Part shown: positions 54,926 through 62,823 of the stretch, piece by piece
How the letters are laid out: each line of letters opens with the position of its first letter
Numbering within the stretch: position 1 is the first letter of the stretch
Made by a program: the position numbers and the translations under genes
Assembly (NCBI RefSeq): GCF_000182645.1
Contig: NZ_ACQA01000001.1
Coordinates: forward strand, 1,860,001-1,924,000
Reading direction: 5' to 3'
Source of the DNA: Brucella intermedia LMG 3301
Lineage (GTDB): Bacteria; Pseudomonadota; Alphaproteobacteria; Rhizobiales; Rhizobiaceae
DNA: 64,000 nucleotides
Notes under the pieces: model-generated
Told to the model about the DNA's origin: nothing
The model's database searches: none
The model's input: the letters and a program-made list of their open reading frames with translations, nothing else

Positions 54926-56611
54926 ATGACGAGCAAACCCAATGCCCGTACCGGAGGCCAGATTTTGGTGGATGCGCTGCGCATCCATGGGGCCGACCGC
55001 GTCTTCTGCGTACCCGGCGAGAGCTATCTCGCTGCGCTTGACGCCTTTCACGATGCCAGCGATGCGATCGACCTGATCGTCTGCCGGCAGGAAGGCGGCG
55101 CGGCCTATATGGCGGAAGCCTATGGCAAGCTGACCGGCAAGCCCGGCATCTGCTTCGTCACACGCGGCCCGGGCGCGACCAACGCCTCCGTCGGCGTGCA
55201 CACCGCTTTTCAAGACTCGACGCCGATGCTGCTCTTCATCGGACAGGTCGCCAGCGATCAGGTCGAGCGCGAGGCGTTTCAGGAAATCGATTATCGCCGC
55301 ATGTTCGGCCAGATGGCCAAATGGGTCGTCCAGATCGACGATCCCGCCCGCATACCGGAACTCGTCAGCCAGGCCTTTCACCGCGCCGTCAACGGACGTC
55401 CCGGCCCGGTCGTGATCGCGCTGCCGGAAGACATGCTGACATCCTATGCCGCCGTCAGCGACGCACCGGCCTATAAGCAGGTTCAGATGCATCCGGGCGC
55501 GGACCAGTTGCAGGACATGCAGGCGCTGCTTGCAAAGGCCGAACGGCCGCTCGTGATCGTCGGCGGTGGCGGCTGGAATGACGATGCCGTCAGCGACCTG
55601 CGCAAATTTGCAGAAAACATGCACCTGCCGGTCGCTGCTTCCTTCCGCTGTCAGGATATGTTCGACAACACTCACCCGCTTTATGCTGGCGAAATGGGCA
55701 CCTCGATCAGCCCCAGGCTGGCGCAGCGCGTGCGCGATGCCGACCTGCTGATCGTGATCGGCGCACGCCTTGGCGAAATGACGACGCAAGGCTACGAACT
55801 CGTATCCATTCCGGTGCCGCAGCAGAAGCTTGTCCATATCCATCCGGGCGCTGAGGAACTGGGCCGGGTCTATCATGCGGACGTTCCGGTCAATGCTTCC
55901 ATGCCGGCCTTCTGTGCGGCAGCGGCCAGGCTTGCGCCGGTCGCCGATCCGCGCTGGAAGGCATGGACCGACAGCGCCAATGCCGATTATCGCGACAACA
56001 TCAAGTCGCCGGTCATCCCCGGCGAAGTTCAGATGGGCGAAGTGATGGAATGGCTGCGTGCGCATCTACCAGCCGACGCCATCATCACCAACGGCGCGGG
56101 CAACTATTCCGCCTGGCCGCATCGCTTCTACCAGTACCGCACCTATCGCAGCCAGCTTGCGCCTACCAACGGCTCGATGGGTTATGGCGTACCGGCTGCG
56201 GTTGCCGCCAAGCTTACCGCGCCGGAACGCACCGTCATTGCCTTTGCAGGCGACGGCTGTTTCCTCATGAACGGACAGGAGCTGGCAACGGCGGCGCAGT
56301 ATGGAGCCAATGCCATCTTCATCGTCGTGAACAACGGCATGTACGGCACGATCCGCATGCATCAGGAGCGCACTTATCCGGGCCGCGTTTCGGGCACCGG
56401 CCTTGCCAATCCCGACTTCGCGGCATTGGCCCGCGCCTATGGCCTGCATGGTGAAGTGGTGGAGAAGACGGCGGATTTCGCCCCCGCCTTCGAGGCTTGC
56501 GAAAAGTCCGGCAAACCCGGCCTCATCGAAATCCGCATCGATCCCGAAGCGCTTTCCCCGAAGATGAGCCTCAGCCAGATGCGCGAACAGGGTTTTGCGA
56601 AGCAGAAGTAA
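54926..56611 (+). CDS. thiamine-diphosphate enzyme, acetolactate synthase large-subunit-like
   Basis: A 561-residue TPP-dependent decarboxylase or synthase from the ATG at 54926 (MTSKPNARTGG), where GAGGAA is 10-15 bases upstream. The catalytic glutamate is in VCRQEGGAAYMAEAYGK (near 50), FVTRGPGATNASVG follows, and the TPP/Mg motif is GDGCFLMNGQELATAAQYG with VVNN (about 440-470). It resembles IlvB-type proteins but has no small subunit and no amino-acid biosynthesis neighbours. It may be a catabolic enzyme such as a sulfoacetaldehyde- or oxalyl-type member. The substrate cannot be assigned. A terminator follows. Confidence 0.82.
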   Translation: MTSKPNARTGGQILVDALRIHGADRVFCVPGESYLAALDAFHDASDAIDLIVCRQEGGAAYMAEAYGKLTGKPGICFVTRGPGATNASVGVHTAFQDSTPMLLFIGQVASDQVEREAFQEIDYRRMFGQMAKWVVQIDDPARIPELVSQAFHRAVNGRPGPVVIALPEDMLTSYAAVSDAPAYKQVQMHPGADQLQDMQALLAKAERPLVIVGGGGWNDDAVSDLRKFAENMHLPVAASFRCQDMFDNTHPLYAGEMGTSISPRLAQRVRDADLLIVIGARLGEMTTQGYELVSIPVPQQKLVHIHPGAEELGRVYHADVPVNASMPAFCAAAARLAPVADPRWKAWTDSANADYRDNIKSPVIPGEVQMGEVMEWLRAHLPADAIITNGAGNYSAWPHRFYQYRTYRSQLAPTNGSMGYGVPAAVAAKLTAPERTVIAFAGDGCFLMNGQELATAAQYGANAIFIVVNNGMYGTIRMHQERTYPGRVSGTGLANPDFAALARAYGLHGEVVEKTADFAPAFEACEKSGKPGLIEIRIDPEALSPKMSLSQMREQGFAKQK

Positions 56612-56616
56612 AAACA

Positions 56617-56646
56617 AGAGAGCCCCGGTTTTCCGGGGCTCTTTCA
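56617..56646. terminator. bidirectional terminator between convergent genes
   Basis: AGAGCCCCGG (56619-56628), loop TTTT, CCGGGGCTCT (56633-56642) followed by TTTC. It lies between the TPP-enzyme gene and the AapJ-like gene. Confidence 0.9.
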
Positions 56647-56662
56647 TCTGCTTTATCTGGCT

Positions 56663-57682
56663 TTACTTTACAGGCGGCGCATACATCAGCCCGCCCTTGT
56701 TCCACAGTGCATTGAGGCCGCGGTCGATCTTGAGCAGGCTGCCCTTGCCGATGGTGCGTTCAAACATTTCACCATAATTGCCAATCGTGGAGACGACATT
56801 ATAGGCCCATTTCGGCTCGAGGCCGAGCTGCTGGCCGCCGTCGCCTTCCGAACCGAGGAAACGGCGCACATCCGGCTTCTTTGAGTTGAGGTCCGCTTCA
56901 GCCGATGCCTGCGTGACGCCCAGTTCCTCTGCCTCAAGCAGCGCGAACAGGGTCCAGCGGACGACGTTGAACCATTTATCGTCGCCCTGTCGGACGGCAG
57001 GTCCAAGCGGCTCCTTGGAAATCACTTCCGGCAGAACGGTGAAGGCGTCCGGTTCGGCAAGCTTGAGACGCTGCGCGTAGAGCGCGGATGCGTCGGTCGT
57101 GTAGACATCGCAGCGGCCCGTTTCGAACGCCTTCAGAATACCGTCGGCGGAATCGATCACCACCGGCTCATACTTGATATTGTTGGCGCTGAAATAATCG
57201 GCGGCGTTCTGTTCGGTGGTGGTGCCCTGTTCGGTGCAAACCGACGCGCCGTCGAGCTTCAGCGCGCTGTCGACGCCAAGGTCCTTGCGGATCAGGAAGC
57301 CCTGCCCGTCATAATAGGCCGTGCCGACAAAAAGAATGCCCATGCCCGCATCGCGTGAGAGCGTCCACGTCGTCTGGCGTGAAAGCAGATCGACCGTGCC
57401 GGACTGCAAGGCGGTAAAGCGTTCCTTGGTCGAAAGCGGAATGAAGCTCACCTTGTCGGGATCGCCGAAGACCGCTGCCGAAACCGCGCGGCAGAAATCG
57501 ATGTCGAAGCCGGTCCATTTGCCCTGATCGTCCGGCGACGAAAAGCCGGCGACGCCCTGGCTGACGCCGCAATTGAGCTTGCCGCGTTCCTTGACCGTCG
57601 AGAGCGTGTCGGCCTGCGCCCCACCTTGAGCGGACAGGGCAAAGCCCGCCGCCAGCAACGAACCCAAAAGAATATTTTTCAT
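56663..57682 (-). CDS. periplasmic amino-acid-binding protein (AapJ/BztA-like)
   Basis: A 339-residue ABC binding protein. The signal peptide MKNILLGSLLAAGFALSAQGGAQA is followed by DTLSTVKERGKLNCGVSQGVAGFSS, typical of general L-amino acid binding proteins. Other marks are GFDIDFCRAVSAAVFGD, RFTALQSGTVDLLSR and the C-terminal LNALWNKGGLMYAPPVK. It has no permease or ATPase genes beside it. It is downstream of and on the same strand as the large kinase-aminotransferase fusion, 25 bases from that frame's stop as read, so it may import the substrate of that enzyme. Confidence 0.9.
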   Translation of the reverse strand: MKNILLGSLLAAGFALSAQGGAQADTLSTVKERGKLNCGVSQGVAGFSSPDDQGKWTGFDIDFCRAVSAAVFGDPDKVSFIPLSTKERFTALQSGTVDLLSRQTTWTLSRDAGMGILFVGTAYYDGQGFLIRKDLGVDSALKLDGASVCTEQGTTTEQNAADYFSANNIKYEPVVIDSADGILKAFETGRCDVYTTDASALYAQRLKLAEPDAFTVLPEVISKEPLGPAVRQGDDKWFNVVRWTLFALLEAEELGVTQASAEADLNSKKPDVRRFLGSEGDGGQQLGLEPKWAYNVVSTIGNYGEMFERTIGKGSLLKIDRGLNALWNKGGLMYAPPVK

Positions 57683-57707
57683 TGTTCCTCCTCCCAGAAT
57701 ATCGGCC

Positions 57708-60700
57708 CTAACCTCGGAATTTTAGCAAAGCCGATCCATTGCCCGGCGACGTGCCCGCCGGGCTTGTTGTTATTTCGATCAGACACGAACTAGGGTCAGG
57801 CCCTATTTCAGCGCAGCCGCGAAGCTGTCCTCCAGAACGTTCAGGAGATGATCCCGCATTGGCGCGGCTGAAGATCATCGGCGGGCGCATTTTCAGCACA
57901 TTGTCGAACGGACCTTCGGTTCCCATCAGGATGCCGCGCTCGCGCGCGCCGTCGTTGATCTTCTTGGCCAGCGCGGTTGCCGGTTCCCTGGTCTTGCGAT
58001 CCGTGACCAGTTCGATGCCGAGGAACAGCCCCTGCCCGCGCACATCGCCGATAACATCGAAGCGCTTCTGCATTGCGCGGAACCCGTCGAGGAGATAGTT
58101 GCCTGTCTCCAGCGCATTGCGGCGCAGGCCGTCACGTTCGATCACATCCAGCACCGCCAGACCCGCCGCGCAGGAAACCGGATTGCCGCCGAATGTGTTG
58201 AAATATTCCATGCCATTGTTGAAGCTGTCGGCGACTTCGCGCGTCGTCACCACAGCCGACATCGGGTGGCCATTGCCGATGGGCTTGCCCATGGTGACGA
58301 TATCCGGCACCACGTCCTGCATTTCAAACGCCCACCAGTGGCTGCCGACACGGCCGAAGCCGACCTGCACCTCATCTGCAATGCAGACGCCGCCAGCAGC
58401 GCGCACCATCGCATAGACTTCACGCAGATAGCCTTCTGGCAGGAAGACCTGACCGGCCACGCTCGGGATCGATTCCGCAATGAAAAAGGCGGGGCCGCGT
58501 CCAGATTTCTTGATGGCCTCGATCTGTTCGGCCACGCTTTCGGCAAAGCGCTTGCCATGTTCCGCCAGCGGCCAGTTTTCCGGTGCGCGATAGCTGTCGG
58601 GAATAGCGGCTTCGAACACATGGTCCGGACGGCCCTTGCCGCCCTTGCGCTTGTATTTATAGGGGCTGAGGTCGATCAGTTCCTGCGTCGTGCCGTGATA
58701 GGCCCAGTCGAGCACCAGCGCATCGCGCTGGCCCGAATGCGCGCGCGCCATGCGCAGCGCCAGACTGTTCGCCTCGCTGCCCGAACAGGCAAATGACGCC
58801 ACCGTCAAACCTTCCGGCAAGGTCGCCGTCATCCGCTCGGCATAGGAAACGATATTGTCGTGGAGATAGCGCGTATTGGTGTTGAGGATCGCCGCCTGTC
58901 TGGCAATTGCCTCCACCACTTCCGGATGCGCATGGCCGAGATGGCAGACGTTGTTGAAGCAGTCGAGATAGGCGCGGCCCCGATTGTCGATCAGCCATGC
59001 GCCCTCGCCGCGCACGAACTTGATCGGCTCGGAATAGGAGATGGAGAGGTTCGGCAGCAGAATATCCTTGCGCGCGCTGACGATTTCGGCGCGCGTGCGC
59101 CCGCTCTGGTGGAAAGCTTCCGCCGGAATGTCGGCAAGGGCTGCGGCATCCGGGAAGATGTCGGCCCATACATCGAGAAAGGCATTTTCGCCCACGCCCA
59201 GAATTTCCGCAGCCGTCAGGCCGGTATCGGTCGAAATCTGGAAATGGAGATGCGGCGTCCAGCCGCCATTCTCGTGCATGTCGCCCATATAGCCGACCAG
59301 TTCGCCAGCGGCGAGCTTCTGGCCGGGTTTCAGCCGCGACATCGCCTCATGCGCCATATGGCCCCAGAGCGTGATGAAGGGCGGGCAGTCTTCCGGCTGA
59401 TGTTCCAGCGCGATCAACCCGCCATAGCCAAGCGGCGCGGTCTCGATCTCGACGCTTTTCACGATGGCTGCAAGCGGCGTGTAGACAGGCGTGCCTGCGG
59501 GCATGAACAGATCAAGCCCCAGATGGTGGACACGCCGCTCGCCTTCGACAAAGCGCGAACGGAACGCCTCGTCGGTATAAACGGTACGCCTTTCGCCCCA
59601 TGGGCCGATGCCGAGTTCGATACGGTTGCGGGCGCAGAAATCATCCCACCAGGCCGTTGCTTCCTTCGGGCGCTGCCCGGCGGAATCGACCGTCATCACA
59701 TGGGCCGGGTCGCCATAAGGCACCAGCGCCTTGGTCATCGTGGCAGGATGCGGGCGCACGACAGGCGCGAAAGCCTTGCTGTTCGCGGCGATCCAACGGC
59801 GCACCGCACCGGCACCCTCCACTGCATCGAAACCACAGGCTTTCCGCAGGATCGCGGTGGCAAAGCGCGGGTTCATGGAGTCCAGCTTGTGCAGAAGCCG
59901 CCATGCAGGTGCTTCGCTGATCGCCAGATAAGGATTGTCATCGGTCTTTTCGCGGCGCGACGCCGACAGCGTGACACTTGTCACGAGACGCATTGCGATC
60001 AGGTCGAACAGAAGGTCGATTTCCTGCGGCAGAAGCGGATATTTCGCATGGAACCCGGCGGCAAGGGCAGCGGCTGCCCCGATCGGGTCGTCCATGTCCA
60101 GGATGGAATAGGCGCAGGCAATCGCCACTTCGGCGATCAGCACCGTATGGACGGAATCGCCGAAATCGATCAGCCCGGCAATGCGTTCATTGTCCCGGCT
60201 GTCGACCAGCACGTTCCAGTCATTGGCGTCGTTGTGGATCACCTGCGCGCGCAGCAATGGCAGCTTCGGCGCCACATCGCGCTCGAAACGGGCAAGGAAG
60301 CGCTCCGCGACAGCGCGGTCTTCCGCCTTGTCGATAAAATGCAGCCGGTCGCGCGCCCGCCCCGCATGACGCAGATCCCAGTCGAAATCGCGAAGCGCGC
60401 CCGGATGGATGAAGCCCTGCAAGGCGCGATCAAGTTCGCCGAGCGCTGCGCCAAGGTTGTGCATGAGCGTTCTGGTGCGCGGAACTTCCGCAAGCGGCGT
60501 GCCGGGAAGCCAGCTCGCCACCCGCAGCGCATGCGGCTTGCCCTGATCCTTTTTGACAGAAGCCAGCACCTCGCCCGACAGGCTCGCCTTCAGGCGCGGC
60601 ACGGCAAGCGCCGGATCGGCCTTTGCCAGATGCTGGAGAAGCGCGGTCTGGAATTCGCTTTCCACAGGCGGCTCGCTGGCATTGACGATCTTCAATATCC

Positions 60701-60854
60701 AGTCCGCCGACCCATTGCCCGTTTTCAGGCGGAAATTGCGGTCGCGCTCGCTGTCGAGCGGCGAAGCACTCGCCGTCACGCCGAAATGAAGCTGGGCCAG
60801 CACTTCGGCCTCTTCTGGCGAAAAATCGGGGGCGGGATGCGAAATATCGGTCAT
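57708..60854 (-). CDS. kinase / M23 / class III aminotransferase-like fusion, C-terminus frameshifted
   Basis: A cytoplasmic three-part protein. Residues 15-345 are an APH-type small-molecule kinase: HNDANDWN at 207-214 and IDFGD at 229-233. Residues about 420-545 are an M23 peptidase-like domain with its metal motifs intact: HLGLD at 444-448 and HLH at 535-537. Residues about 595-1016 are a class III PLP enzyme: SGSEAN near 691, DEVQVGFGR near 827 and lysine 857 in MGKPIG. APH kinases and class III phospho-lyases act in sequence on hydroxylysine or ethanolamine-like amines. After SRANA the frame is wrong: deleting one G (plus CCC 57853-57855) gives [16 protein letters not shown] and a stop at 57803 (1016 residues). 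There is no signal peptide, which is odd for an M23 domain. Confidence 0.82.
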   Translation of the reverse strand: MTDISHPAPDFSPEEAEVLAQLHFGVTASASPLDSERDRNFRLKTGNGSADWILKIVNASEPPVESEFQTALLQHLAKADPALAVPRLKASLSGEVLASVKKDQGKPHALRVASWLPGTPLAEVPRTRTLMHNLGAALGELDRALQGFIHPGALRDFDWDLRHAGRARDRLHFIDKAEDRAVAERFLARFERDVAPKLPLLRAQVIHNDANDWNVLVDSRDNERIAGLIDFGDSVHTVLIAEVAIACAYSILDMDDPIGAAAALAAGFHAKYPLLPQEIDLLFDLIAMRLVTSVTLSASRREKTDDNPYLAISEAPAWRLLHKLDSMNPRFATAILRKACGFDAVEGAGAVRRWIAANSKAFAPVVRPHPATMTKALVPYGDPAHVMTVDSAGQRPKEATAWWDDFCARNRIELGIGPWGERRTVYTDEAFRSRFVEGERRVHHLGLDLFMPAGTPVYTPLAAIVKSVEIETAPLGYGGLIALEHQPEDCPPFITLWGHMAHEAMSRLKPGQKLAAGELVGYMGDMHENGGWTPHLHFQISTDTGLTAAEILGVGENAFLDVWADIFPDAAALADIPAEAFHQSGRTRAEIVSARKDILLPNLSISYSEPIKFVRGEGAWLIDNRGRAYLDCFNNVCHLGHAHPEVVEAIARQAAILNTNTRYLHDNIVSYAERMTATLPEGLTVASFACSGSEANSLALRMARAHSGQRDALVLDWAYHGTTQELIDLSPYKYKRKGGKGRPDHVFEAAIPDSYRAPENWPLAEHGKRFAESVAEQIEAIKKSGRGPAFFIAESIPSVAGQVFLPEGYLREVYAMVRAAGGVCIADEVQVGFGRVGSHWWAFEMQDVVPDIVTMGKPIGNGHPMSAVVTTREVADSFNNGMEYFNTFGGNPVSCAAGLAVLDVIERDGLRRNALETGNYLLDGFRAMQKRFDVIGDVRGQGLFLGIELVTDRKTREPATALAKKINDGARERGILMGTEGPFDNVLKMRPPMIFSRANAGSSPERSGGQLRGCAEIGPDPSSCLIEITTSPAGTSPGNGSALLKFRG

Positions 60855-61001
60855 GGGAGGCGCTTCACGGGTTGAATATGAATGGGAGGCAACAGGAGGA
60901 GCTTGGCATGTCCGCGATTTTCAGGCATCAGACAAGGCGTCGGTCAGACCGGCACTTTGCCGGAATGGACCGGCACATTTACGGCGGGAGCACATCCGAC
61001 C

Positions 61002-61442
61002 ATGCGGGAACTGGATGCGAAGGATCGCGAGATACTGGCCATTCTCTCCAAGGAGGCGCGCATACCGTTGAAGACGCTTGCGGGCCGTATCGGGCTTTCG
61101 CGCAGCGCCACCGGCGAACGTGTCGCCAATCTGGAGAAAAGCGGCGTTATTCGCGGCTATCGGGCAGATATTGGCCAGATCGACGGCAATATCATCCGCG
61201 CCATAATTCTGGTCAGCCTCAAGCGCACGCCTGCGCTTGGCCTTCTCGACGAGCTGGCGCGCCATGCCGAAGTACGCCGCGTATCGTCGGTAAGCGGCCA
61301 GCTCGATTTGATCGTGGAGGTTGAAGTTCCCTCCATAGACCGCCTCAATCGCCTGCGCGATCTCATCGCCACCCATGAAACGGTAGAGGATCTCACTACC
61401 GCAATCGTGCTTCGCCGGGATATCGAGCGTGAGAACGGCTGA
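61002..61442 (+). CDS. Lrp/AsnC-family regulator
   Basis: A 146-residue regulator from the ATG at 61002 (MRELDAKDREIL), with GGCGGGAG upstream; an earlier in-frame codon at 60882 adds an unrelated tail. The helix-turn-helix contains LAGRIGLSRSATGERVANLEKSG (about 24-46) and the RAM domain has VRRVSSVSGQLDLIVEVEV. It is divergent from the kinase-aminotransferase fusion and probably controls it in response to an amino acid. A small ORF and a LysR gene follow. Confidence 0.88.
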   Translation: MRELDAKDREILAILSKEARIPLKTLAGRIGLSRSATGERVANLEKSGVIRGYRADIGQIDGNIIRAIILVSLKRTPALGLLDELARHAEVRRVSSVSGQLDLIVEVEVPSIDRLNRLRDLIATHETVEDLTTAIVLRRDIERENG

Positions 61443-61539
61443 AGAGCGGCTCTACCACTTTAGTCTGGATAGTTGCAATTTAAGGTAGACATTCCACCGC
61501 AAGTCGAACATAACGCCCCTGGGTTGAAAGGGAGGGGTC

Positions 61540-61629
61540 ATGAGAACACTTAATCTGTTCATTATCGGGTTCGGTTTTACCGCACTCGTCATTACATGCA
61601 TCGTCGCCATCGGCGGCGGCACGATCTGA
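61540..61629 (+). CDS. 29-residue single-helix membrane peptide
   Basis: ATG at 61540 is preceded by an excellent AAGGGAGGGG Shine-Dalgarno and opens 30 codons to TGA at 61627-61629. The product is MRTLNLFII-GFGFTALVITCIVAIGG-GTI: a short polar N-terminus, then one continuous hydrophobic helix. It is too short for routine gene finders. It lies between the AsnC gene and the LysR gene, 97 bases after the AsnC stop. Function is unknown. Confidence 0.6.
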   Translation: MRTLNLFIIGFGFTALVITCIVAIGGGTI

Positions 61630-61646
61630 ACGGCAATCACACAATA

Positions 61647-62561
61647 TCATGCCCGCAGCAGGGGTTCCCCAAGGAAGATTGCTGACGACTCGCGCACGGC
61701 GCGGATCATGAAATCGCTCAACACCCGGATTCGGGGTGCGGCGACCACATCGATGTGACAGCTCATCCAGTATTCACGCACCAGATGCATCTCGCGCGGC
61801 AGAACCGGAACCAGTTCCGGGTGCCGGCTCGCGATGAAATAAGGCAGCACGCACAGGCCATAGCCGATCTGGGTGGCGATCAGTTGCGCATGGATACTCG
61901 AGCTTTGATAGGTACAGCGCTGCCCCGGCAGGATCTCGCGCATGTAATCGAGGCCGGGCGTGAAAACCATGTCGTCGATGTAACCGATGAAAGGATGCCG
62001 GGCCATGTCCTCGCGCGTCCTGATCGGCGGATGCCGGTCCAGATAATCGCGATGCCCATAGATGAAGAGACGATAGGGCGTCAGTTTCTCGCTGTGATAG
62101 GGACCGGTGCGCGGCATATGCAGCGTGATCGACAGTTCCGCCTCGCGGCGTGACAGCGACATGATCTGCTGGATCGTCACCACTTCCACGAACAGGCTCG
62201 GATAGGATTGCGCCAGCACCGGCAGGCGGTCGGCGAGGAAGAAATTGCCAAAGCCTTCCAGCGTCGAAAGCCGCACGACGCCCGACAGCGCCGCCAGATT
62301 GCCCGTGGCCTCCGTCTGGAACTTCACCGCCTCGCGTTCCATGACCTCGGCAGAGGTCACCAGCCGTTCACCGATGGGCGTCAGCAGATAGCCGCGCGGG
62401 TTCCGCTCGAAAAGCTTGGTCGCCAGGGCCTGTTCCAGCCGGTCGATCCGCCGCAGCACAGTAACATGGCTGGTGCGCAATTGCCGCGCCGCCGTCGAAA
62501 GCTGTCCCGTGCGGGCAACCGCCAGAAAATATTGCAGATCGTCCCATGTAAACTGCCGCAC
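61647..62561 (-). CDS. LysR-family transcriptional regulator, GTG start
   Basis: A 304-residue regulator from the GTG at 62561, where GGGAGGCGG sits just upstream; the longer frame upstream lacks similarity. The helix-turn-helix (about 6-45) contains AVARTGQLSTAARQLRTSHVTVLRRIDRLE. The effector domain has LSTLEGFGNFFLADRL and IGYIDDMVFTPGLDY. It diverges from the branched-chain-type binding protein gene, with a perfect 11-bp-arm dyad between them, so it probably controls that transporter. Confidence 0.88.
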   Translation of the reverse strand: MRQFTWDDLQYFLAVARTGQLSTAARQLRTSHVTVLRRIDRLEQALATKLFERNPRGYLLTPIGERLVTSAEVMEREAVKFQTEATGNLAALSGVVRLSTLEGFGNFFLADRLPVLAQSYPSLFVEVVTIQQIMSLSRREAELSITLHMPRTGPYHSEKLTPYRLFIYGHRDYLDRHPPIRTREDMARHPFIGYIDDMVFTPGLDYMREILPGQRCTYQSSSIHAQLIATQIGYGLCVLPYFIASRHPELVPVLPREMHLVREYWMSCHIDVVAAPRIRVLSDFMIRAVRESSAIFLGEPLLRA

Positions 62562-62607
62562 GCCGCCTCCCAGACAGCAGAGATGACCCACGCCACCGCC
62601 TCTGTAC

Positions 62608-62634
62608 ATTTTTGAACAGACAATGTTCAAAAAT
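62608..62634. promoter_or_regulatory. perfect inverted repeat, candidate LysR operator
   Basis: ATTTTTGAACA (62608-62618) and TGTTCAAAAAT (62624-62634) are perfect 11-bp arms around GACAA. The dyad lies 47 bases upstream of the GTG of the LysR gene and about 190 bases upstream of the binding-protein gene. Confidence 0.65.
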
Positions 62635-62823
62635 TGTTGTTCTTGTACGCATTTGTCAATGCTACCGTTCAATTCAAAGCCCGGGTGGAGGAACAAACCG
62701 GGCGCGGGCAGAGGGCGAACGGCGAAGAGGAAAAGCTGTTTCCCGATTTCGAAAGACTGCTTGAAGGAGGATGCCGTGCGGTTTTTCCGCAATGGCTCAA
62801 GGTGTTATTGGGAGGAGCACTTC

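Noticed and set aside
58860..60875. 671-codon open frame on the plus strand
   Set aside because: It is antisense to the kinase-M23-aminotransferase fusion, with no recognisable motifs and no ribosome site.
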